From positions 1 to 19,945 of the forward strand of contig JAEWLI010000212.1 in NCBI GenBank assembly GCA_023393375.1: a stretch of DNA of 19,945 nt, read 5' to 3'. This document shows, one piece after another, positions 13,089-19,945 of this stretch; the first letter of the stretch is position 1; each line of letters begins with the position of its first letter. The notes below the pieces were generated by a model, which was given only the letters and a program-made list of their open reading frames with translations, did no database searches and was not told where the DNA came from. A program made the position numbers and the translations under genes. The DNA is from Bacteroidota bacterium. Lineage in GTDB: Bacteria; Bacteroidota; Bacteroidia; Cytophagales; Cyclobacteriaceae.

Positions 13089-15068
13089 CTAATTAAACTT
13101 AACCTTAATGACAGAAAGCGAATATGGAGCAAGTGACAGGTTAAGATTCTTGCCCTTTACATTTAGTGTTTCTTCAATAGGACTTATGGCAGTAGGATTA
13201 TAGAGCGTGTTTACCCCATCCAACTTTTCGTTTTTCAGAATTTGAATCTGTGCCTTTGGATGCATTTTCTTTATTCCTTCAAGTACAATCCCCTTTTGCT
13301 GTTGCTTATCTGAAGTATTTACGATTTTAAGGATAAGCTCATTGGTGTTTTTATCCAATGCAGCCGAAGCAAATAGATCCTGCTGTCCTGTTAGTGGTTG
13401 ATTATCCATGAGCATTGGCAAAACATGCGTTCCCCTATTGGTAGCAAATAGCTTTTGCACATAATAATTGGGTGTACCGTAAGCGCGAAGATTATCCACC
13501 CATATCATATCAGGTGTCCACTGCCACCCTTCTGCATGAGCGAACAAGGGGGCATAAGACGCCATTACCACCACTTCTGCATTTCGCTCAAGCCCAGTCA
13601 TAAACGCAGCTTCCGACAAAGCACATTCCCAGTTATTTTTATTGTCCGGGCTGGCTATGGCTACACTTTGTGCAGCGTATTCTCCAGCAAAAATTTTTGG
13701 GCCATTCCGGTCATAACTATCATATCTTGTCGCATTTTCCCTAAACCAGGATGGTGGCCTATAATAATGTTCATCTATGAGTTCTGCATTAAGTTCCCTT
13801 AAAGTTTTGTCCAGATAATCAAACTCTTCACCTTCAGGAAAAGGCCCTGTGGTAGAAACCAAAACAATCTCAGGATGCTTTTCTTTTAGCACCTTTTCGA
13901 ATATTTTAAACCGTTCAATATATTGTTCACCCCACTGTTCATTTCCAATTCCCAAATACTTCATGTTAAAAGGGGCGGGATGTCCCATATCGGCTCGTTT
14001 TTTTCCCCATTCAGAGTCGGCAGCTCCGTTAGCAAATTCGATCAGATCCAATGCATCCTGGACGTATGGATCCAGCTGATCCAAAGGTACCACCTCTCCG
14101 GTATTGAATTGACAAGCCATGCCGCAGTTCAGGATGGGCAGTGGCTCTGCGCCAATATCTTCAGCAATCTGAAAGTATTCAAAAAATCCCAATCCGAAAG
14201 ATTGATAATAATCAGGAGTAAGTCGATGTGCAAATTCTGTATTCCAGCGGTTCACAATCAACTCCCTATCTTCAACCGGTCCAATTGTTTTTTTCCACTG
14301 AAAGCGCTCATCCAGCGTGCGTCCTTCTACGATACATCCTCCGGGAAAGCGAAAGAAGCCTGGCTCCATATCAGCGAGCAACTGTATCATGTCTTTTCGT
14401 AAACCACCTGGCCGCTCTTTCCAGGTATCCTTAGGAAATAAAGAAATCATATCCAGGTCAATTTTCCCTTGGTTATTTATCCAAATGTTTAATTTTGCCT
14501 CTGGTTCTGTAGCTGTAGCAGTAAAACTTGCCGAATATTTCTTCCATTCGTTGCTTTCTGTACGCAAAGAAGCTGATCCAATTACCTCTTCCTTGGCATT
14601 CACAACCTCAATCAATAATTCCACAGGGTTTCCGTCTACTAGTCTTGCCAGGGTAGAAAAGTCATATTCATTACCTTCCTTAATGCCCATCCCGCGGAAG
14701 CCTTCATTTTCAATCCCATAGCCTTTCTTATCTGATTTAGCTTCGACACGGATAAATCTTCGATTGGCTGGGTTGGTTAATTCAGCATTATGCACCAGAA
14801 TACTCCCTTCGGCACCCTCCTTCTTAAGCTCTTGCCAACCCATCATTGGCGTATCAAATTCAAAAGACCGGTTCTTTACCAGTTCAGCATAGATCCCCCC
14901 ATCTGCCCCCATGTTGATATCTTCAAAAAATAATCCCCACATCGTCGGTTGAATTTCTGCAATAGGTTCATTGACCTTCACGACAAATGGTGATGATTGC
15001 TGTGCATGAACAGTAAATGAAGCTTTCATCAGGACAAAAACCACCAATACAATAATTTTATTCTTCAT
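13089..15068 (-). CDS. GH51 alpha-L-arabinofuranosidase, secreted
   Basis: 659 aa. It should release terminal arabinofuranose from arabinan, arabino-oligosaccharides or arabinoxylan. A signal peptide (KIIVLVVFVLMKASFTVHAQ) is followed by MWGLFFEDINMGADGGIYAELVKNRSFEF, a family opening. A carbohydrate-binding-like beta domain lies at about 75-190, then the TIM barrel with FFRFPGGCIVEG. E377 in IGNEQW is the acid/base and E463 in AGEYAAQ the nucleophile. A C-terminal beta domain (about 500-659) matches the Alpha-L-AF_C region. The length fits the long secreted GH51 group. It precedes the GH43 gene and lies just downstream of the hybrid regulator, all on one strand. Confidence 0.92.
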   Translation of the reverse strand: MKNKIIVLVVFVLMKASFTVHAQQSSPFVVKVNEPIAEIQPTMWGLFFEDINMGADGGIYAELVKNRSFEFDTPMMGWQELKKEGAEGSILVHNAELTNPANRRFIRVEAKSDKKGYGIENEGFRGMGIKEGNEYDFSTLARLVDGNPVELLIEVVNAKEEVIGSASLRTESNEWKKYSASFTATATEPEAKLNIWINNQGKIDLDMISLFPKDTWKERPGGLRKDMIQLLADMEPGFFRFPGGCIVEGRTLDERFQWKKTIGPVEDRELIVNRWNTEFAHRLTPDYYQSFGLGFFEYFQIAEDIGAEPLPILNCGMACQFNTGEVVPLDQLDPYVQDALDLIEFANGAADSEWGKKRADMGHPAPFNMKYLGIGNEQWGEQYIERFKIFEKVLKEKHPEIVLVSTTGPFPEGEEFDYLDKTLRELNAELIDEHYYRPPSWFRENATRYDSYDRNGPKIFAGEYAAQSVAIASPDNKNNWECALSEAAFMTGLERNAEVVVMASYAPLFAHAEGWQWTPDMIWVDNLRAYGTPNYYVQKLFATNRGTHVLPMLMDNQPLTGQQDLFASAALDKNTNELILKIVNTSDKQQQKGIVLEGIKKMHPKAQIQILKNEKLDGVNTLYNPTAISPIEETLNVKGKNLNLSLAPYSLSVIKVKFN

Positions 15069-15177
15069 ATAGCTATCAGATTTTATTAATATTTTCTTTT
15101 TTTTCAGCTTGCATTATAGCTTTTGGTTATCCAAATATTTTTCTATCACGAGATTTATTAATCAAGGCACCTATTGA

Positions 15178-15185
15178 CAAAGGTA
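15178..15185 (-). promoter_or_regulatory. Putative -7 element of the GH51-GH43 unit
   Basis: TACCTTTG on the minus strand is a perfect TAnnTTTG match in the 205-nt gap between the regulator gene and GH51. It would give a leader of about 105 nt. This gap is the likely binding region for the AraC domain of the neighbouring regulator, though no operator repeat could be picked out by eye. Confidence 0.4.
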
Positions 15186-15273
15186 ATGCACCTGTTAAAA
15201 AGATGGGGTGGACAAATGTTTTTTAAGGGAGGACTTATGTCTAAAGTTGACAGAAACAATAAGGTTAAGAGAA

Positions 15274-18200
15274 TCATGACCCTTTAACCAATTTATAAGA
15301 ATTCTGTAAAAATTCTTTGGGGGCATCACCGTATTGCCTGCTGAATACACGACTGAAATACTTTGGATCATTATAACCGACACTGTAAGCAATTTCTGAA
15401 ATGTTCATATCGGTAGTCTTCAGCAGCTTTAATGATTTTTTCAATCTAAAATGATTAATAAATTCAGTAGCAGACTGGTCTGTAAGAGCAGTTAGTTTTT
15501 TATGAAGAAGACTTCTGCTCATCCCCATTTCTTTTACTAGATCCTTGGCACCAAATGATGGATCGGTCATTTTATCCTCAACAATCCGAATGGCTTGTTC
15601 CAGAAACTTTTGATCCCGAACTGTACTTGCCAACTGTCTTTCATCAACTTCCGATTGTTGTATGAACAGTTTTCTGAGATGTTTTCTTGATTCGATGAGG
15701 TTATGGATCCTGGCTTCCAGAAGGTCAAAGTTAAATGGTTTAGCCACATAGTCATCCGCCCCTTTTTCCAGGCCTTCGATTCTATTTTCTACTTCACTCT
15801 TTGCAGTCAACAAAATAATTGGGATGTGGCTCGTTACAATATCACCTTTTATTTGAGAACAAAGCTCCAGCCCATTCATTTCGGGCATCATCACATCACT
15901 GACAATAATATCCGGATTCTGTTCTTTGGCATGCCTGAGTGCTGTTTTACCATTTTCTGCTTCAATCACATGATATTTCACACTAAACCGGTGACTCATA
16001 AATTTCCGTAAATCCCAATTATCTTCCGCCACTAAAAGAACAGGTTTGTTTTTGTCTATAGATACTGGCTGTTGAGTTGGCATTTTTTCTAATCGATCCA
16101 TCCCGAATTCATCGGTCAACATCTGGACTTGTTTATGAATGGTCGAAGTGTTGTGTTCATGATCCAATCGTTCATTTTCACTGTAAGCATCTTTTAAACA
16201 AGGAAATTGAATTTCGAACATTGATCCTTCACCGGGAGTGCTTTCAACGAATATATTGCCATGATGCGTCTTAATAAGTTCTTCTGCTAAAGTCAATCCT
16301 ATTCCCGAACCATTGATTTGAAAAACGGCTGCTGAATCAATGCGATAAAATCGTTTAAAAACCAAAGGAAGCTTTTCTTTACTAATGCCTATTCCGGAAT
16401 CTGATATCTTTATGCTAATTATACTTCTATCCATGTCCGGTTCTAAATTTTCATTCTCCAGTTTCGATTCTTTGTGAGTTAGTGCCGCTACTTCTACCTT
16501 AATGCTTCCCATTTCCGGGGTATATTTAAAGGCATTCGATAAAAGGTTGTATATAATATTCTCGATTTTCTGATGGTCAAACCACACGACCGGAATCTGG
16601 TCATCGACTACATATTCAAATTTTATTTTGTTTATGTCGGCTAAAGGTTGAAAAGCATTGAATATATTTTTAGAAAATTCCTTGATATTCCCTCTACCTA
16701 CCTTTAATGCCATTCTACCTTTCTCAATACGCCGAAAATCCATAATTTGGTTGATCAAATACAGTAAACGTTGTGCGTTACGGTTAATCAACCCAAGTGT
16801 TTTTTTAGTTTCAAAATCCAGGTTTTGATTTTTCAGTAAATTCTCCAGGGGCCCAATGATCAAGGTGAGCGGTGTCCTAAACTCATGGGAAACATTGGTG
16901 AAAAAACTTAGCTTAAGTTGGCTGACCAATTTCACTTTTTTATTAAGTTCAATTAACTTATTCCTTTGATGCAGGATATGTTCGTTCTGAAGTTCAAGTT
17001 TATCATTCTGCCCTTTGATCAAAAGCTGCTTTTTCTCCAGCTGCTTGTTACTTTCTTTTAATTGCAAGGCACGTACAGATAATTCATGATTTTGATGATT
17101 AATCTTTTCGGTCCGTTCTTTTACCTGTCGTTCCAACTCCAACTTCTGAACTTTAAATTTATAGACCCGATATCGATGGTAGGCAATCACCAAACCTACC
17201 ACAAACAATCCAGCCAGCATTCGAAACCATCGAGTTTCCCAGAATGGCGGCGCGACATACAGATCGATAGTAGTAGGTGGGGAAGAAAAGCTGCCATCTA
17301 AACCGGAAGCTTTGACCATAAATGTGTAATTACCAGGTTTTAAATTGGTGTAATTGGCAAATCGTCTTGTGGAATTAACATAAGTCCATCCTTCGTCAAA
17401 CCCTTCCAAAAAGTACGCATACTTTATCAAATCCGGTTCATTGTAATCCAGGGAAGAAAATTCAAAAGAGATTACTTTCGACTTGTAGGACATGTTCAAT
17501 GACTTTGCTTTGGATATATTGGTATTGAGAATTTCAATCCCATTGTATTCCATGCCAGGGATGACATGCTCATTAAATAACTTAAAGTCAGTAATTACCG
17601 CTCTTCTATCAGTTGCGTTATTATTGATCCATGAAGGATAAAAGGTGTTCAATCCATTCATACCTCCAAAGTATAGTTTTCCGGAATCATTTTTATAATG
17701 TGCAGACCAGTAGTATTGATTATTTAATAATCCATCTGCTATATAAAAATTTCGTGCACTTCCTGTTTTTGGATCGAATCGGGTGAGACCATTATCTGTG
17801 CTTATCCAAAGTTTATTATCTTCATCTTCAATAATCCCATATATGATGTTGTTGGCAATTCCATGTGTTGAGGAGTATGATTTAAAGATTTTTTTGCCAT
17901 TTGAAACAATTAACTTGTTGATACCTTGACCGTACGTGCCCGACCATATAGTCCCCTCAGCATCCATGGTAACAGCAGTGATATAATTTCCACTTAAAGA
18001 TGTGCTATCCTGAACATCATGTATATAGTGTGTGGTGTTATACGCAGATTCGCGACCTGAAGAGTCGAATGATATGTGGTAGAGCCCATTTGGAGAACCT
18101 ACCCATAAATTGAACTGACTATCGAAAGATAAACAACCAACAGCGTTGATTTCCTGAGATACCCTATCCAATTGGTCTTTATAAATATCGTATTTGAACA

Positions 18201-19686
18201 ATCCGCCATTGGTGCCTATCCATAAATTCCCAAGTGTATCTTCAACAATAGCCGCGATAAAAGTATTTGATAAAATAAATGGAGTATCATTGGTATTTCG
18301 ATTACTTATGAAAGATTGATGATCATTTGAATCCTCGTTCACTAAATTTATGCCTGCGCCCCAGGTTGCTACCCATAGGCGACCACTTTTGTCGCGATGA
18401 ATCGCTGTAACGAAATTACTTGATATGGAATTACTATCATTGACATCATATAAATAGTGCTTAAAGGTTTTAGTGAGCTTATCATACCTGTTCAGGCCAC
18501 CACCGGCAGTTCCTATCCAGATAAAATTTTCATCTTCAAAAATGGAGTTAATGGTATTGTGGCTTAGGCTATTTCTATTTCCTTTGTCATATTCGAAATA
18601 CTCCAAAACATTTTGGCGAGCGTTATATATATTAATACCACCCCTTTCTGTTCCAATCCAAAGATTTCCATGATTGTCAGAAAAGAGGCAGTTGAGAAAA
18701 TCATTATTTAAATTGTGTTCTTTTTTTAATTCACTTTTATAACTCCTGAAGTTATTATCTTCTATATATTCACCCAAGCCTCCCAATGTAGAAAAGAAAA
18801 GTCGGCCAGATTGGTCTTCCACTATGTCTGTAATCGAATTGTGAGGTAAACTCAAGGATTCAGAAGGTTGATGAAAATATCGGGTAAAATTATCCGAATC
18901 TTCATGATATCTGTTCAACCCATAATCTGTGCCCACCCAAATATTGTTTTCTCTGTCTTGATAAATACAGTGGACAACATCGAATGACAGGCTGTTATTA
19001 TCACTGGCGACAAAGCTTAATTTCTTGAACGCATGACTTTTGGGAGAAAGAATATTAATGCCTTCGTCAGTTCCTATCCATAGTCCATTGGTGGTTTCTG
19101 CAATTGCTCTTACCGACTCCCCACTAAGGTTATTTTTGGCTTCCCCAAAACCATAAAAATTAAGTTTTTCTGATTTCCCTTGATCATCCACTATGCGAAG
19201 GTGAACTGCTCCCTTGTCAGTACCAATCCAAAAAGTATTGTTCCTTAAATGGGAAATTACATTGATACTGCCTTCTAGTGGTTCCGATTGGTCAAGCAGT
19301 TGATTGATAAACCTAAATTCATTTTTATCATAAAGATAGACGTACAGCCCTTCTTTTGTTCCTACCCAAATATTACCAAACTGATCTTCACGTAAGGCGT
19401 ATATAAAGTTGTTTTTGAGGGAATTAAAATTCTTACTTTCATTATTAAAAAGATCGATTTTATATCCATCATAGCGGCATAATCCATTCCAGGTCCCAAA
19501 CCACATAAATCCATGACTATCTCTTAAAATACAGTCTACCATGTTTTGAGGTAATCCGTCTTCCATTGTTAAATGCTGAAAGCGGGTAGTCCTTTCCTGC
19601 GATAACAAGGGATGTACCATTACTAAAAGCATTAGAAAATAGCTAAATGCATATAGTGATATTAAATGGCGGGATACTGTTTTCAT
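15274..19686 (-). CDS. Hybrid two-component system regulator (sensor kinase-receiver-AraC), arabinan locus
   Basis: 1470 aa, one protein spanning the inner membrane. An N-terminal signal/anchor (about 7-29) is followed by a periplasmic sensor with 14 propeller repeats of the (W)xGTxxGL type (first MWFGTWNGLCRYDG, last LYFGGMNGLNTF), i.e. two seven-bladed propellers. A Y_Y_Y domain (about 730-805), a transmembrane helix (about 821-842) and a coiled coil (about 845-920) follow. The HisKA motif VSHEFRTPL has H934; the HATPase has N1051, DSGIGIS and GSGIGLTLAEELI; the receiver has D1264 in SDVMMPEMNG; the AraC helix-turn-helix lies at about 1375-1470. All catalytic residues are intact. Relatives in Bacteroidota bind an oligosaccharide and activate adjacent glycan-use genes, here probably GH51 and GH43. 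Confidence 0.95.
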   Translation of the reverse strand: MKTVSRHLISLYAFSYFLMLLVMVHPLLSQERTTRFQHLTMEDGLPQNMVDCILRDSHGFMWFGTWNGLCRYDGYKIDLFNNESKNFNSLKNNFIYALREDQFGNIWVGTKEGLYVYLYDKNEFRFINQLLDQSEPLEGSINVISHLRNNTFWIGTDKGAVHLRIVDDQGKSEKLNFYGFGEAKNNLSGESVRAIAETTNGLWIGTDEGINILSPKSHAFKKLSFVASDNNSLSFDVVHCIYQDRENNIWVGTDYGLNRYHEDSDNFTRYFHQPSESLSLPHNSITDIVEDQSGRLFFSTLGGLGEYIEDNNFRSYKSELKKEHNLNNDFLNCLFSDNHGNLWIGTERGGINIYNARQNVLEYFEYDKGNRNSLSHNTINSIFEDENFIWIGTAGGGLNRYDKLTKTFKHYLYDVNDSNSISSNFVTAIHRDKSGRLWVATWGAGINLVNEDSNDHQSFISNRNTNDTPFILSNTFIAAIVEDTLGNLWIGTNGGLFKYDIYKDQLDRVSQEINAVGCLSFDSQFNLWVGSPNGLYHISFDSSGRESAYNTTHYIHDVQDSTSLSGNYITAVTMDAEGTIWSGTYGQGINKLIVSNGKKIFKSYSSTHGIANNIIYGIIEDEDNKLWISTDNGLTRFDPKTGSARNFYIADGLLNNQYYWSAHYKNDSGKLYFGGMNGLNTFYPSWINNNATDRRAVITDFKLFNEHVIPGMEYNGIEILNTNISKAKSLNMSYKSKVISFEFSSLDYNEPDLIKYAYFLEGFDEGWTYVNSTRRFANYTNLKPGNYTFMVKASGLDGSFSSPPTTIDLYVAPPFWETRWFRMLAGLFVVGLVIAYHRYRVYKFKVQKLELERQVKERTEKINHQNHELSVRALQLKESNKQLEKKQLLIKGQNDKLELQNEHILHQRNKLIELNKKVKLVSQLKLSFFTNVSHEFRTPLTLIIGPLENLLKNQNLDFETKKTLGLINRNAQRLLYLINQIMDFRRIEKGRMALKVGRGNIKEFSKNIFNAFQPLADINKIKFEYVVDDQIPVVWFDHQKIENIIYNLLSNAFKYTPEMGSIKVEVAALTHKESKLENENLEPDMDRSIISIKISDSGIGISKEKLPLVFKRFYRIDSAAVFQINGSGIGLTLAEELIKTHHGNIFVESTPGEGSMFEIQFPCLKDAYSENERLDHEHNTSTIHKQVQMLTDEFGMDRLEKMPTQQPVSIDKNKPVLLVAEDNWDLRKFMSHRFSVKYHVIEAENGKTALRHAKEQNPDIIVSDVMMPEMNGLELCSQIKGDIVTSHIPIILLTAKSEVENRIEGLEKGADDYVAKPFNFDLLEARIHNLIESRKHLRKLFIQQSEVDERQLASTVRDQKFLEQAIRIVEDKMTDPSFGAKDLVKEMGMSRSLLHKKLTALTDQSATEFINHFRLKKSLKLLKTTDMNISEIAYSVGYNDPKYFSRVFSRQYGDAPKEFLQNSYKLVKGS

Positions 19687-19703
19687 ATAAAGACACCTAT
19701 ATT

Positions 19704-19711
19704 CAAATATA
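19704..19711 (-). promoter_or_regulatory. Putative -7 element of the hybrid regulator gene
   Basis: TATATTTG on the minus strand matches TAnnTTTG, 17 nt upstream of the start codon, giving a leader of about 10 nt. No -33 box at matching spacing. Weak, constitutive expression would be usual for such a sensor. Confidence 0.35.
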
Positions 19712-19861
19712 TGAAATCTTATGCTGAATTAAAATTATTAAACTTTGAAAGATAAGGCCATACGGGGGGTATTTTGTTTTTGCTCTCCCACAGTCGATGA
19801 CTAGAAAAGCTCACCTACATGAACGCATTAACAAATCCCCAGTATTCACCTCCTCCTAATA

Positions 19862-19945
19862 CTACTCAAGGGTTACGATATTCACAGAGTCTAATTTAAA
19901 GTTTTGGTAGGGTAGAACTTTAGAGAAGCGGAATGTGCCTTCAAA
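19862..19945 (-). CDS. Possible C-terminal end of a gene running off the right edge
   Basis: From the edge, 27 codons read on the minus strand (starting FEGTFRFSK, ending VNIVTLE) before a TAG stop at 19862-19864. The composition looks like a real protein tail, and the strand matches the arabinan locus, but the stretch is too short to identify. The 175 bases between it and the regulator gene hold only the putative promoter. Confidence 0.35.
   Translation of the reverse strand, partial: FEGTFRFSKVLPYQNFKLDSVNIVTLE

Noticed and set aside
17620..19560. Repeated W-x-GT-x-x-GL units that might look like a DNA repeat array
   Set aside because: The repetition is at protein level only (14 propeller blades of the sensor); the DNA is diverged.

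Overview
The window looks like chromosomal DNA of a Bacteroidota bacterium, probably a free-living, Cytophagales-like lineage; the exact taxon cannot be fixed from sequence alone. The support is AT-rich DNA, several promoter elements of the Bacteroidota type (TAnnTTTG), a giant hybrid two-component system of the kind typical of this phylum, a TolC/HlyD/ABC-2 exporter with a lipoprotein adaptor, and arabinan-degrading enzymes. No rRNA, tRNA, IS element, phage gene or CRISPR array was seen.

Layout. (1) 198-1268 (-): a GT9 (ADP-heptose:LPS heptosyltransferase-like) glycosyltransferase. (2) 1397-4295 (+): a promoter, a TPP riboswitch with a visible terminator and competing antiterminator, then four tightly packed genes: a SAM methyltransferase, a PurM/HypE/ThiL-superfamily (AIR synthase-related) protein, a ThiE/TenI-fold protein and a Trm112-like zinc-ribbon protein. 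(3) 4341-7842 (-): a TolC, HlyD and ABC-2 permease exporter operon with no ATPase gene. (4) 8112-10403 (+): a tandem SRPBCC (AHSA1) protein, a PhnB-like VOC protein and a tandem VOC protein. (5) 10577-11599 (+): an unlinked MreB-like actin homologue, followed on the other strand by a 64-aa CsbD-like protein. (6) 12001-19686 (-): an arabinan-use locus made of a GH43 arabinanase, a GH51 arabinofuranosidase and a 1470-aa hybrid histidine kinase/AraC regulator. The C-terminal tail of one more minus-strand gene may run off the right edge.

How they work together. The strongest candidate for an undescribed system is region 2. The TPP riboswitch ties the operon to thiamin metabolism, and it carries ThiE-fold and PurM-fold proteins, the folds used in the last two steps of TPP synthesis. 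However, the ThiE-like protein lacks the usual substrate-binding residues, and the PurM-like protein matches neither ThiL nor HypE in its key motifs. Adding a methyltransferase and a Trm112-like partner suggests an unassigned thiamin-linked synthesis or salvage route. Region 6 is a coherent carbohydrate module: the periplasmic propellers of the regulator probably sense arabino-oligosaccharides released by the GH43 and GH51 enzymes and switch on their genes.
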